Shown: positions 46,589 through 59,430 of the stretch, piece by piece
Layout of the letters: each line of letters opens with the position of its first letter
Numbering within the stretch: the first letter of the stretch is position 1
NCBI RefSeq assembly: GCF_037975245.1
Contig: NC_092568.1
Coordinates: forward strand, 41,531,631-41,591,630
From: Apostichopus japonicus
Taxonomy: Eukaryota > Echinodermata > Holothuroidea > Aspidochirotida > Stichopodidae
Direction: 5' to 3'
DNA: 60,000 nt
Program-made: the position numbers and the translations under genes
The notes under the pieces: generated by a model
What the model saw: the letters and a program-made list of their open reading frames with translations, nothing else
What the model was told of the DNA's origin: nothing
Database searches by the model: none

Positions 46589-48024
46589 GTACGATCTCTC
46601 TCTCTATATATATATATGCCTACTCACAGTCCAATAAAAGCAGGAGAGAATCTCAAATTAAACTGAGATAATATATGCCTACAGGTATGACAGTTCATAA
46701 CACAATTACTACTAGATCACGGCAGCAACATTAATCCACTGAGTACTTAGAAAGTTATTAACTTAGGTCAGTTGACCATTCATAAATCATGAAAGGAACT
46801 CAAACAAACTGAAACCACGGAAGACTCTACCTCACACTACAGTCTTGTTTAACGTCTATCTATGGACAGTAGACACCAATGCACACAAGTAGCAGGGGAT
46901 AGGCTTGGAATTTTAAATGAAGGCATCGGGCTGTAATGAAGCCACAAAGATATTTCTTTACGCTGGTGTCATTCAAGTGTGAAGAATAACCTGTAAGTCA
47001 GTTATTATGGGTCTGGTGAGATCCATTATTTGCCTATAACAAAAAAATTGGCTATTGTGGGTGTTCAGGAATTTTGTTGCAAACTCATAGTTTACTGTGT
47101 AAACAATTGAAACCTGTCATTGAAGAAGAACACTATAGAAGCAAAGAATATGAAAATTGAAGGACACCGCTCCCATACATAAAATTAGAGTCATTTTTCT
47201 CATTTATATTAACCTTGAATTTACAGTCTATTTATGTTATAAATTGGCAATTTACAATATAGCTCTTGCTACAACTGGGGAAAAAGATCTTCAGCAGTTC
47301 AGTCCATCCTCCACCCCCACCTCCACCCCCACCAGTTTTTGCGGAAAACTGGGTTATTACAATAAATCAATGAAATTAATTAATCTTGATTAGAGCAGCA
47401 ATTAGACTGCTAAGGTCAAAGACTGATAGAAAGTTTGAAAGAGAATGTAAGAGCATGAAAGAGAGGGGGTGGGGTGGGGTGCAGGGGGAGGAAGAGACTG
47501 CACAGATGGTGAGCAGTGACAGGTCTCACTATTCCCTCATGTCACAACTCACAAGCTCAAATTTCTACATTTCCATGTGTTTTCATAAATATGCCATGAT
47601 ACTTAACACTATACCAAATTTCTTGCCAACCACGTTCATATCAAAGGTAACATTTTAATCCGGAAAAAAAGTACTTTCACGGCTGATAAAAGTTCACCGG
47701 CAGATATATACTGACTTAGAACACAACATTCATTTTCACAGTTCATCTATATCTATAATATTAATGTAAATTATTACATATTCGAATTTTGTTATTTGAT
47801 GTAGGCAAACAAATGAAATATTAGTCACACTATAAACACTCATTAAACCTTATTCATTTCTCACCAACATAACAACAAAGTTCTGTAATTACTTGAACAA
47901 TCAGTCAATGCAAATACTTTTCTCATTTTGTACATTTACCATGTATGGAGGGCTTTAATGAAATATATACTGTATACTCTGTTCACTAAATGGGCAGTTG
48001 TACTGTGCTTTACAAGAAAACTTG
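46589..48024. other. Gene-free stretch
   Basis: Short CT/TA run at 46598-46617 directly after the candidate donor; cacccccacctccacccc run near 47312. No gene supported. Confidence 0.4.
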
Positions 48025-48240
48025 TGATTATAATAATAATAAATTAGATTTATAAAAGCGCCTTATCATGAAAAACAAACCTCAAGGCCCTGTACAAGAT
48101 AACAAATAAAACATCATGAGAATTAAAACATACAAACAACAAAAGAACAAATTAATCACTAGTAAAAGTCAGCAATATAAATATGAATATGGAAACATTT
48201 AAAAATTAAAACAGTTCGTGGAAAGAGTTTCAAAGTGAAT
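48025..48240 (-). mobile_element. LINE-type 3' tail, minus orientation
   Basis: Read on the minus strand it ends ttgtacagggccttgaggt, then aaggcgcttttataaatc and a TTA-repeat tail, the same layout as the two plus-strand LINE 3' ends. No coding part was recognised. The left limit is clear from the repeat tail; the right limit is a guess. Confidence 0.6.
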
Positions 48241-49669
48241 ATTTCACAATGGGTAAACACAATTAATCAACATAAACTAATATGTTGTATAAAGGTGTTC
48301 TAATATTGGTACAAAAACAAGTGTAATTTTAAAACAAACATGCCTGAAGGACTGGTTTAAGCAACAAAAAGCAAGGCTTATGTAATGATTACAGTACATT
48401 GAGATTCAAATTCAACTGTTTTGTATTTAATATTTAAAACGTAGTAATGAATTAAAACAAAGCCTACCATTGAACCCTGCTATGCCCGTCCCTATAAGTA
48501 CATTGCTCAATATGTTTGTCGTCCTGAATTCATTCTTAGATTCTCTAACAGAATGTGTGAGTGTTGTACAGAGATAGTAGAAGCAAGGAAATCAGAAAAA
48601 GGTAATGTTCTAGGGGTAAGGTTGAACTAATTAATTTATTCTCCTTTGCTGGACCAATCAGCAAAGTCTCTGCACTAAAGAAATGCAAGCTTTAGGGCAG
48701 GGATTAGATGGTTTAAATTCCACATTCCAGGCTCAATTTATTACAAATACTAAAAATACATATTGGTAGCACCATAGTACTTCAATACTGTACATTATAG
48801 GAAACTCAAACAGAGTTACTGATATCACAAATCTGCTGAAGAATTGGTCCCTGATACCAGAGTTGTTAAAGATGTTCATAACCTGCCCCTTAGACTACTG
48901 TTTGACTGACACTTCTCTGCAAACCTCAACATTATCAAAGATGCAGTGCTCAGAGATCTGAGACAGTCCTGCTTACTCCAACCTCCAGTTCATAGTTTGT
49001 ATAGTAGTACCCAAGAAGTGTTTTGTTTTTCAAGAAGTTAAGTTTGTGTAATTTAGGGCCCTGGTTTACATTAGACTAAAATGGAGGTGGGGCGGGGGAG
49101 CAGGGAGGAACAGACCTTACACTCCGTGTTAAATTCATGATGTAAATGCTGCTTGGGGTTAATTTGGGATCCGCAGTGAACTTTAACTTCCATATTTGTT
49201 TGTTAGCCTGGGCGTAATTTGGCACAATAGCAGCACTGGCATTAGTAGCAGTGCTGCACGTTACAAGGCAAAAAGAAGCCAACTGAAGGAAATCAAAGTC
49301 CTTTGATATCTAGCATAAGTAAAAATTCCTCTTTTGTGACTTTTATTATATTCTACTAATAACTCAGAATCTACACAAACAGAGGCTTGTCAATGCCCTG
49401 CAAAATGAAAGGCCAGCCCATGTATAAGGAACTTTGTTATGTGCTCAGCCTTCTTGTATGTGAGAATATACATAATAATGAAAACAACGTTCACATGATC
49501 ACATGGCTGGGTCAGCCACACTTAACTACCAATGCACAATACCTTCCATCATGAATAACAAGGCAGTGCAGACTATCACAATGTGACACAGAGCTCTCCA
49601 CCAAATATTGATGAGTGTATAACTGTACATTGACGTGAGAGATCTCTATACTTCTTTAATACTGTACAC
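48241..49669. other. Gene-free stretch
   Basis: No exon supported. The minus-strand ORF at 49076-49282 is Ala/Pro/Ser-rich only because of a G-rich run near 49085. Confidence 0.4.
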
Positions 49670-49990
49670 AGGGCGTCGCAGACGAGTGGCCCAGACAATG
49701 GACAGTTTAGGACTACTGTAGGTTTGCAGGCTCAAGTCTTGGCCAGATCATTATGATGTTATGTGTCCTTGGGCAAGACACCTAATCTCTATTGCCATTC
49801 TCTACCCAGGTGTACAAATGGGGACCTGCCTGTGGGGGGGGGGGAGGGGGTGAGGACTTGTAACTACAGTTGTGTGCACTAGTTTGTGGCTGCTTCCCAT
49901 GGGAAGTCTCCAAGGCGACATGTTGATTTGGCACATTGTCATGTCCTGGGATTGATTGTGGTTGTACAAAAATACAAAATGCTTAATTTT
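49670..49990 (+). mobile_element. tRNA-derived SINE
   Basis: The 5' part resembles a degraded tRNA promoter: gagtggcccagacaatgg is box-A-like and ggctcaagtcttggcc box-B-like, about 40 bp apart. Then comes the phrase tgtgtccttgggcaagacac, followed by tacccaggtgtacaaatggg, a combination common in animal tRNA-derived SINEs. A G run sits at 49833-49847. The 3' limit and target duplications could not be fixed. Confidence 0.68.
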
Positions 49991-51399
49991 GATCACATTA
50001 TTAACATTTTAACTTCTCAATACAAAAACTTTACATCAGTAAATTGACCATGGGGATGATCACTGAAAGAAAACAGTTGTTTGTTAAATTCTGGTTTTCA
50101 TATCTTTTAATTCAAGTTGTCTATATTACATTCACCTGACTTATGGGAAATGCCTTCCAGAGTGGGTGGAACCTTGACGAATTAAATTATAAGTATTGCA
50201 AAATACGTTGACTGCAAACTATGAGTGTTTTACAAAGTGATTGTGATGTTTTACATAGAGGAATAATAAGTTTGGTAACCAAACAGAACAAGAAGTCCGA
50301 CTTCCACCGACCATTAGATATAGTAAACAAAGCGTATGCTATGGTAATTGGTTCTGCCGTTAGATTTTACAGTAACTTAGACCTAGGGTAGTAGCCTAGG
50401 CCACCGTCAGGAAGACTAGAAACAAGACCAGTTAAGTTGAACTCTTTGAGAAGTTGAGAAGTTTAGTTAAGGCTGCACTTTATTAACATTTACTTAGCCC
50501 TGGACTACTGTAAGTTAGGCAAAGTACTTCATTAACCACTAAAACTTTTTCTAGCAAGTAGGCAGTACTTAGCCTAATGAAAGACCTAAATTGTGCAAGT
50601 TTTGGGTGACATTTAACTAAACAAATCTGGCCTTAGAATCTAGTTTGAATGTCAACGAGAGTTCTAACAAAGTTGCACATCTATCATCAATAATATATAA
50701 TATTGCATCAATTGGCTGGACTATTTGTAGGAACTAGGCTAGTTCCGCGAATATGGATTACTTATTTGCGAAGAACAAACAAACACTGCGAGGGTAAATC
50801 TAACATTGTTTGTAAACTGAAGTGGAAAAATTCTATGGTTAGGCTAATGTACTGTAGGCTTACCTGACAGATTCTACCTAAAACATGGTCTAACGTTACC
50901 TATCATAGTTCATACTATTCGATTGCCTAATAATCAGTGACCTCTGTTTGTAGGAATTCCCAAGCAAGCTAACTTCCAGTTTCTTTTTAATTGAACATTA
51001 AATCTTTTCAAAGTTGTTAATTATTTTGCCTTACCGTCTAATCCATTATGTAAAAGATCATCTAAGTAATTATACGCGTTCATGGTTACCGGTCACTGCC
51101 ATTATTATTACCATTCTTCACGGTCTATCAATTCACTGCATGATGAACGTAGTTAGTGCATGTGTATGACCTTGAGAAGCGACGGGCGAGACATGTGGGC
51201 ATATATTGTAGCACAGTAGGAAGTGTGTTCAAAATGCCGATCCGATTGTTCATGATCCGATTATGTTATTGGCACAATTAGTAATTTGGAAAGCATGGCA
51301 TAGTCCCGTACATGGCAATGGGAAGGTGAAAGGCCGGGTACAACAATAGAAATGGGTCCTCAAAGGTGTGTCATAATTCACTCAAGCTCAATTATGGTT
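49991..51399. other. Gene-free stretch
   Basis: Nothing supported; AT-rich with scattered gtag/ctag words. Confidence 0.4.
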
Positions 51400-51652
51400 T
51401 TCACTTGGATGAGATTTTTGTTTTTATATTTGGCACCTGTGGCGTCTAGAAATGGCTCTCTCAGGCTTTCCCTGTTGATCGCAGGGTTTTGTTTCAATTC
51501 CCAATTTGGTGGGCATCGGGTGATCTGGAGAACGTAATAATTTTGCTGAACAGTATTCAAGACATAAAACTTGTATTCAACCGATTGATGGTCATATTTT
51601 TCGGCCCCAGGCACGGGCCCCGGCCGGATAGTATGATACGCCACTGCTTTAG
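51400..51652 (-). mobile_element. Possible TIR element remnant
   Basis: Read on the minus strand it starts CAGTGGCGTATCATACTATC, like the CAGTGGCG termini of the hAT-like MITEs here, and continues through a GC-rich block (ggccggggcccgtgcctggg). The other end is missing. The minus-strand ORF at 51378-51644 runs through it and is not called a gene. Confidence 0.4.
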
Positions 51653-54600
51653 TTGTATATGCCTACTGCTAATGGACGGTAACAACGAGAAGTACAATAA
51701 GCGAGAGTATGGGGATACACTTCCTTACCGAGCACGGGAGACATCCAATACACCAATCACCGTACTGATGTAGTAGCAATCTCCATTTTCAATGAACCGC
51801 TATGAAATTACTAGTCTTGTTACTAATCTTACGAATAGAAATATGAAGTTGGGCTAATACTTTTGCCTCTGATCGATGCTTTAGGAACCCTTATCCTCTT
51901 GTAAGGTCAGATTGACAATCAAGTCCGAAACCGGACTTTCTGAGTTTGAAGGGGACACAAAACTCTGGTCTTTTAACATGTGGATTCTTTGTACGCACGC
52001 ATGATGGTGGCACAGATAGGTGACGGATGGGGATGGGTAGTCTGAACATGACTTGGGGGGGGGGGGCTCGATCCCCATGTGTCCAGCCTGCCTACGGGCA
52101 TGACGATAATCAATGCAGCATATGTCATCCCGTAGGTCAGATCTAGTTATCAATTTTTTGCTTTGTCTCAATGATGTTTCATGACATATTAAGGCCAACC
52201 TTTTTTATAACAATGAAAATCTCATGAAAGCTGCTGCAACGGGCCCGACATTGACCAATGGTTGGGTACGGTATATTGAATTCAAGACTGGAAACCCCAG
52301 AGCGAATACTTAGAAGCAAAATTGGGGTTCACTCGGCATGAACTTTACATATCTGCCAAGTCTCATTACTAGGCTATGTTTGAGCAATAATTCAACTGGG
52401 GTCGGGAATGGAGAGGCCGTCTTCAAGTGACTCGGGAATGCATTGTTCTTGTAGCCCTCGTATTTTTTGTAGCTTACACGCATTTATTAATTGTTATTTG
52501 TTTATTATGAAAAAGTTGTGTATAACATAATAATTTCAAAGAATCACTGATGGGCCAAGTTCCTTAAGTACACACCCCTTAAATTCCTACTGTTCTCTCA
52601 CATTATTTTTTTAATGTTTTTATTTTGTGGGCGAGAATAAGTAGACGGCATCTTTAATATAAGGTCAATTTTCGGACATCGTATTGAAAAGCGTCGACCT
52701 TTCCGTCTAGGTAAAGTCTAATTTAAAGAAAATTGAAAGTGACAATTTCAGAAATATCAAATTGTGAATTTCAGCAAACAGTAAACGCTTGAATATCAGG
52801 CAAAGTGAATGTGTCAATTAACGAACAGGTAATTGTGCGAATTTTAGGTTGAAATGTGTGAGTTTAGCCCTTCACTGCATCCGCATATAACAAGCCTAAA
52901 AGCAACAGATTCCATTTACTTTCCTTATCCAAACCGCACTAGATCCAGAAGAGGATGTGACAAACCAGAGGATGTGACAAAGTAGAGGTCGCTATATTAC
53001 TTTGCAAAGTTTGTAATAATTAGACGATATAATCGATCAAATAGTTACAGTATACGTTGTGTATCATATATTTATAATAATATATTGATGTATCTTTAGT
53101 GCTAAGCATTTCAAGACATGTTATGTTGACTACTCAAACGAATCATATTCATATATTCATATTGCTAAGAAGGAATATAATTGTTTTTCACGAGACATGG
53201 CGCAACTACCACCAAAACCTGCCAAACGGTGGTGTGTGTATATAAGGACCATCCACTTGTATGTCGAAGAAGAATTTCTTTTTCTCAGGATTTTTGAATC
53301 GCTCTTCTTTTTGTTTCTATTCAGTTGTATTGGCATCGCAAAAAAGTCTACTATACTAATCTCTAATTATAATGACGTCGTACCAATTCGTAGAGATGCA
53401 TTCCGTTACAATTACCTATGGAAAATTTAAGGTGCCGTCAAAATGAAGATCTTTCACAGTAATTTTGCTGCAATATATCATTTTCCCGCAAAATGTTAAA
53501 ATGATAACATCCTGATGCAAGCGTTATTAACTATACGGTTGCAAAATGTTGAATTGACGAGAATAAAATAGTGATGAATTTATCATAATGCTGGAAATTC
53601 TTAAATTGATGATATTTCATAAAAAACCATTTTGACGAGTATCATGAAGTAATATTTGACATTTCTTTATATACATAGAATTTATCATTTAAAAAGGGCA
53701 TTTTATTACTGGTAGGCCTATTATGATGTAGAATGTCTCTTGCGGTGCATAGGTATAACGTAAGTTTTGTTATGCAAATGAGTCTATTGACAAATTTATC
53801 TTATGCTTTGTTTTAATCCATTTTTTTTTTTTTTTAGGATGAGGGGTTCCTGAATATTGATAAGAGACGTCAAATACTGATGACAGTTCTTTCTTTTGAC
53901 TGTTGTTCTTTTGTATATAAGGATTAAGTGTCGATTATAATGTTGATGAGGGAGGTCAAATACTTGTTCTCAACCTATTCTCAAATCTTTGGACTTAGTT
54001 ATTTTTTGCTGTTTCAACCATCTGAAAAGTTTCGATTTAGCTAACGTTTGCTGTTTTTTCATGTGAAAAACTTCGGACTTGGTTAAGTTTGTTGCTGTTT
54101 GCACCATATGGAAAATTTGGACTTTGTTAATTTTGTTACGGATTCGTTGATCTGAAGTCTTTCAATTTTGACATGATGACTTCTCCATTGCAACTTTGAC
54201 ACCTCATAAATATGATTCTGTGCGTCGACGACTGCAGCGACTGCGTCGTCAACATGCAGTGCCTTCAGACTTTAAAAAAAGAAGATACAACCATTGGCCG
54301 TGTCCGATATGGCAGTCACCTTCACCAACTTTATCGCCATTACAAGAGATGCAAGACACAGCAGGTTGCAAACCGTAACATGTGAGTAACCTATGTTTCA
54401 TCTCGAAGGCAGTAGGCACGTGCAATTACATAAATGTGATTGCAATTGAGTCAATTCTTCTTCTCTTTTTTCTTCCTTTTATTTCAAGTTTACTTTTCTT
54501 CATGCATTACATATAAGTTAATTTTACAATAAATATTGTATAATTAATTAAAAATATCCTCAAAATATATATACATAGGCCTTTTTACATAAAATGTTCT

Positions 54601-55217
54601 CTTATTTACATTATTTGCCTCAGGTGCTTAGATGTAAAATGGTGATACTTAGAAGCACTTTTTAAATCAATTTTATTTAGCTTTTTCTTAGATGAAATTC
54701 ACTAACTTAACGTGGTTCTTTGAGAGCTTTTGAGCTGCTTGTGTCATAAATTCGTGATCAATTGGTCTTAGTGTACTTCTCTGAAGAGTGTATTTTCATC
54801 AATACTTCATTGGTGCTACTGAGCTTATTGCTGAATTCCACACAAGACACATACTGAAATGGGTTCTGACTTGCAGCATGGCTTTCACCGTTTCAACCTT
54901 CAGCTGAGATTTTCCCTGAGTTCTTTAAGTCATTCATGAGAGGAAACACCCTTTCTCCCGATGCATTACTCCTCGGAATTTTGTTTTTACAATTATTTTA
55001 CTAATAATTGGAATATTTTCGAAATTCCTGAACATTTTGACGAATCGGTGACATTTTCGTGGACACTTGTTCATCGGGGACAGCACACTTATTCGACCTC
55101 TGTTCATGACTCTCTGCTAACGAATAATAGATGGGATACACCACGCTAGCGTGCATTGCATACAGCGCAGAATACAACTCACATTACTACGTGAAACTAA
55201 AGAATTGAAATATTTAT
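51653..55217. other. Gene-free stretch with possible repeat remnants
   Basis: At 51900-52100 a minus-strand start catgcccgtaggcaggctgg followed by a G/C run looks like another TIR element end without partner. Duplicated word gaggatgtgacaaa near 52950-52980; degenerate repeats of ctgtttcaaccatctgaaaa type at 53995-54150. None of the ORFs (52198, 53197, 54196, 54961) has support. Confidence 0.35.
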
Positions 55218-55480
55218 AGGCATTGAAGACTCGCCCAAACCGCGTGCCACGCTCTGAAAAATTAAACTCTCCGTTGCTTGCAAATGACGGTTTCTTCTTG
55301 TCGCTGCAAAATGCAGACAGTAATGAAACGTGAAACATGTCTAATTACCGACGGCAGCAAGCTGTGTGTGTATTTTCTAGGATCGATGGTGGTGTCTAAC
55401 ACTTCCGTTACACCTCATTCGAAACTAGGTCAAATTACCGGCATGAGACGTTTCTTTGTGCGCGAGTCTTCACACCCTTT
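55218..55480 (+). mobile_element. TIR repeat AAAGGCATTGAAGACTCG, copy 3
   Basis: 263 bp, left end aggcattgaagactcgccc, right end cgcgagtcttcacaccctt. It lacks about 100 bp that copy 1 has in the middle (from the ggacctgagatgtccatc region to acactagtg) but otherwise is close to copy 1 (atgcagacagtaatgaaacg, gtctaattaccgacgg). All three copies have the same orientation. Confidence 0.82.
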
Positions 55481-56962
55481 AATGAATATATACACTTAAC
55501 CATAATTACGTGTATATATATATCTAACGTAACTATTAACACATGAGCGAACTTCGTATTGACCAGAAGAATAAGGAATCTCAGTAATTATTTACAATAA
55601 CGTTACTACATTAACTTCGGTACAATACTATTATAAAGAGTCAAGAGGGTGTCCAGCAATTGGTCAATAGTGACCCCCCCCCCCCCTGAGGATGTAGAAG
55701 TAGTACCAAGCTCTGCATATTCAAAATTTCAGCTCACCACATTTCCTTATCATACTGGCCCTGTTTTCGAAAATGTTGTAGCCTTTTTCAACTGCTTTTT
55801 CAACTTAAAGCGTTACTCCGTTTACCAGGGCTGGTTATTTTCTGTAAAGTATGTCCAGTTGTTAAGTAGTCCACATTTTACTATACAGATGCCTTGACGG
55901 ACTGTGCGACATCAGAAGAAGAAAAAAATTCTCTTATTTTATTTACTTAATTTTATTCCTTTTATATCTTTAATTCTGCCTTTCTTTAACTTTATTGTAT
56001 TTTTATTTGTACTTATTTAAATACTCTTATTCTCATTCAGATATCTATCTTTTTTGTTTTTGATTTACAGACTTATCGAGACGACGCAGGAGTAACTAAA
56101 TATGAACAAAGAAAATCAGTCTCGTGAAAAAATTAAGACTTCGGCATATCATGTTTGGGGTTCAAGATTTCTTGAACTTATCAGCATACCCCACGCATAG
56201 CCAATGCGAGGATTGTTATGTACACTGAATAGATAGTTATGCATTCGTTGAGACTTTTCGCAAGCATGTGTTAGAAGATAAAGGTACATGTATTTTTTTG
56301 CATTGTACTGGTACTGCTAACCAGTGACCCGTGGTAACGGTGTGATATATTTGTAGCTAGAAGGTTATGTTTTTTCACGGTATATATATATGCTATTGTG
56401 TATATGTATACACGTTGACAATACCGCTTTACGTGCACTTCACTCTTTAACACTATACCTATACCTGAAGTTACATGTACACCCATGGACGTTTGAAGAT
56501 TTTAATGCGTATATTTGACGAACTGAGCAATCAAAGTTTGAAGAATTTATTCATATTTCACCCTATTTAATATTTTAGAAGCAATCACAGGAGTATATGA
56601 AACAGTTTCCGGGAATAGCAAGACTTTTCTGTTTGAGAATAAAATAGCGATTGGTGAACTATTTTTTGTTTAAAGTGATCACAGGATATTACACCTCTTT
56701 GAACATATCGATGCAACGTGTTGTTGATATGGCATTTGGCAGAGGAACTGTAAGGCCCATATAGGTTAATCGCTATGGTGATTGGAGGATCACGTGTCAC
56801 AACGAGTCCACGTTATTGGACATTGAGGACGATCAGTAATTGCCACTTTCTCGATAATCTCACCGGGTCCAGGCTATTGATTTGCTGTTCTTACGCGAGC
56901 CACGACCCTTTATAACAGGAACTTTTACGTTTCGGGATCACACACACACAATATCTTCCACT
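55481..56962. other. Upstream region of the sulfotransferase gene
   Basis: C run at 55675-55686; AT-rich beyond. A TATA-like word (ctttataaca) at 56909-56918 lies about 45 bp before the ATG. If used, the 5' leader would be very short, so it may be fortuitous. No other gene is supported here. Confidence 0.35.
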
Positions 56963-58231
56963 ATGGCAGTCAACACGAATATCAAGTTTATATTCATTTG
57001 GATGTTATTTTTATTGGTATTCGGCATAGGAGTGCAATACTACTACGAAAAGTATTACTCAGTCCAACGAATTTACGCAAGCCTTGGACAATTCAAACAA
57101 TCTGACCGCGATGTACATATTAATGTAGTAACAACGACAGCAGCAACCAAATCAGACATTCACATTCATGTACCTCGTCATCCCTGGCAGGGTAATAAAT
57201 CGACAGCAAGAAACACTGCAGGCATTAATGAGTTACTGATTAAGCCCACTAAAATACCATCCAATTTGTTAAACCGCATGGATAAAACAACAAGAAAGAA
57301 ATTTCTTATCAATCTATCAAAATGGCAAAGGAAGTCCAACTCGACACATGAAACTAAGGCAGCCGCTGAAGATGGGAGGTTAGTCGATGCGTACGAAGTG
57401 CTAAGGAGTATGGGATATTCGAGCAGACTACCAGATGTGATCAACATTGGGGTGAAGAAAGGGGGCACTACTGCTCTAATGTTTTATTTGAAGTTTCACC
57501 CACAAATACAAACTTCTCTTGATGCTAGGGAAGTTCACTACTTTGATTGGAAGTACAAACATGGCCTCCGTTGGTACGAATCCCAGATGAAGATAGCCCA
57601 CAGTGATCAAATAGTCTACGAGAAAACACCGCGGTATTTCGTTCACGATGCGGCAGCACACCGAATTCACCGCGATCTCGGTGATAATATGCTATTTTTG
57701 CTCTGTGTTCGAGATCCTGTGTCTCGCCTCATCTCTGACTTTCATTTCACAAAGCATATTAGATCATCTAAAAAATGGAAGAAAACGCAGACGGTCCAAA
57801 GCGAAGGGGAAAGGTTTATTCACACGGTAACTAAACCTAGCGGCTCATTAGACTTAGAAAATCCATTCATATTGACTAGTAATTATGCACTTCATTTTAA
57901 ACGCTGGTTGAAATTCTTTCAAAGAGATCAATTTTTAATAATCGATAATTATGAAATGATCTCTAATGTGTATCAGACTCTTTTACAGGTGGAATCGTTC
58001 CTCGGTTTGAAGTCTTTCTTTAAAAAAGAAATGTTTTATAAATCTCAACGAAATGAGACTTGTCTACGTTTGAAATCTTCAAATACCTGTCCTCCAAGGA
58101 TCGGTTCTAGCATACTTCCGAAGCCGCGGGTATCCCATGAGTTGGAAGAACAACTTCGGGATTATTATCGGCCACACAATCAAGAATTTGAAAAGCAAAC
58201 AGGGAAGACGTTTGCTTGGACACATTTATGA
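56963..58231 (+). CDS. Heparan sulfate glucosamine 3-O-sulfotransferase-like protein, 422 aa
   Basis: A complete single-exon gene for a type II Golgi membrane enzyme expected to transfer sulfate from PAPS to the 3-OH of glucosamine in heparan sulfate. After a 6-residue cytosolic tail comes a membrane anchor (about 7-27, KFIFIWMLFLLVFGIG), then a stem to about 150 with three N-glycosylation sequons (78, 117, 126). The catalytic domain shows the PAPS 5'-phosphosulfate loop GVKKGGTTAL (about 163-172), EVHYFD (190-195, with the Glu that is catalytic base in this family), EKTPRYF (220-226), the 3'-phosphate loop RDPVSRLISDFHF (250-262), a Cys pair (367, 376), and the family-typical end GKTFAW. ATG 56963 has a good context (cactATGg); the frame continues upstream to 56882 without another ATG. 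NDST-type enzymes are less similar. The exact paralogue is undetermined. Confidence 0.92.
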   Translation: MAVNTNIKFIFIWMLFLLVFGIGVQYYYEKYYSVQRIYASLGQFKQSDRDVHINVVTTTAATKSDIHIHVPRHPWQGNKSTARNTAGINELLIKPTKIPSNLLNRMDKTTRKKFLINLSKWQRKSNSTHETKAAAEDGRLVDAYEVLRSMGYSSRLPDVINIGVKKGGTTALMFYLKFHPQIQTSLDAREVHYFDWKYKHGLRWYESQMKIAHSDQIVYEKTPRYFVHDAAAHRIHRDLGDNMLFLLCVRDPVSRLISDFHFTKHIRSSKKWKKTQTVQSEGERFIHTVTKPSGSLDLENPFILTSNYALHFKRWLKFFQRDQFLIIDNYEMISNVYQTLLQVESFLGLKSFFKKEMFYKSQRNETCLRLKSSNTCPPRIGSSILPKPRVSHELEEQLRDYYRPHNQEFEKQTGKTFAWTHL

Positions 58232-59224
58232 CTATATGAAAATTATAGATTAAAAGATTCACTACATAACCACAAATAAGTTCATGCTGTTTACTATTTG
58301 GATCTATTTTATATAAAGACTCGTGAAATTCTAATTGAAGTTCATGTAATTTGGCAACTATACAAGAAACATCGTGACACTGTAAAGCCTACTTGTTATA
58401 TAATTATAAAGTCTATTACGTAATTTCTTTCCATATTTTCTTGCTTTCCCTTGTCTTAAAACTGTTAAAAGGCTAACGAACTCCAACAAGTATAGCTCAC
58501 ATGAATCGTTCTGAAATGCTATACTGATGTTCAGGCTCACGAATACCAGTTTCACGAAATATGTATATAGCAGCGAGTTCACTGTACTATGGAAGTACTT
58601 TGAACCAGCATTTTATTTTCTCGGAAAGTTTGACCAACCTACCCGCACATTAGTTACAAGATTGTTAGTGTTATATCTTCTTGGATATGTTTCAATCGAG
58701 TGAAGTTTATTAATGAATTCTAGCGATCGGATCCTCAGAATTTTGTCTCGCCCGTACACTTTTCATAGTATAGTCTTCACGATCATTAGTATAATGGTCC
58801 CAAATTTTAGCATGCTAAAAGGTAAAACAAAACAGGTAAAACAAAACATAGAAAAAACATAGAAAACATAACGTTTTCAAAAGCATAGATTCCATCAAGT
58901 TCTGATTCTCCAAATAAGTTCCAGACCAAATTGAAATTATGTATGTAAAAGAAAAATGCCTCAAGGATAAAGTAAAATGGTTGATGGAGTTTGAGCATAC
59001 GAGACCTTTATTTGACTTTCTAGTTTATCTGAGGATTTTTTAAGAAAGTTTAAATGTGAACTGTTACTTTTCTAAAGTCAAGCTCTTAATTACATTGTTA
59101 GAAAATTGTAGTTTGTCGAATATGCAAGACAGAATTATCAAAATCATCTAGAATTGTTGCTTTGATTGGTCAATACAAATAATGAGATAAATGTTACACT
59201 GTAAGTTTGCTTTCAATTCCAGGC
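58232..59224. other. 3' flank of the sulfotransferase gene
   Basis: No canonical AATAAA was noticed close to the stop; AAATAAG occurs at about 58274. Nothing else is supported. Minus-strand ORFs at 58358-58582 and 58807-58998 are AT-driven. Confidence 0.4.
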
Positions 59225-59430
59225 ACGTATCCAGGGGGGGGGGTGTTGGGGCGCGCGCCCCCGGGTAAGAAAGAGAGGAGAAAAAAAGAAGAAAAATGGG
59301 AAGAAAAGATAGAAGAAAAGGGGATAAAGAGGGGAGGAAGGAGAGGAAGGAAAGGGGAAAGAAAAAGAAGAAAGAGAGAAAAGGAGGGAATAGAAGATGG
59401 ACGCCAAGACACCGGGAAGAGAAAGAGGAA
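59225..59430. repeat. TIR-like end and polypurine tract
   Basis: Starts cacgtatccagg followed by a G run and ggggcgcgcgcccccggg, a GC palindrome like the termini of short DNA transposons in animals, then about 160 bp of purine-only strand (aagaaagagaggagaaaaaa and the like). The matching other terminus was not found, so the element call is tentative. The ORFs on both strands here reflect low complexity. Confidence 0.55.

Noticed and set aside
51378-51644. 88-codon minus-strand ORF
   Set aside because: No family match; it runs through a suspected TIR element remnant starting CAGTGGCG.
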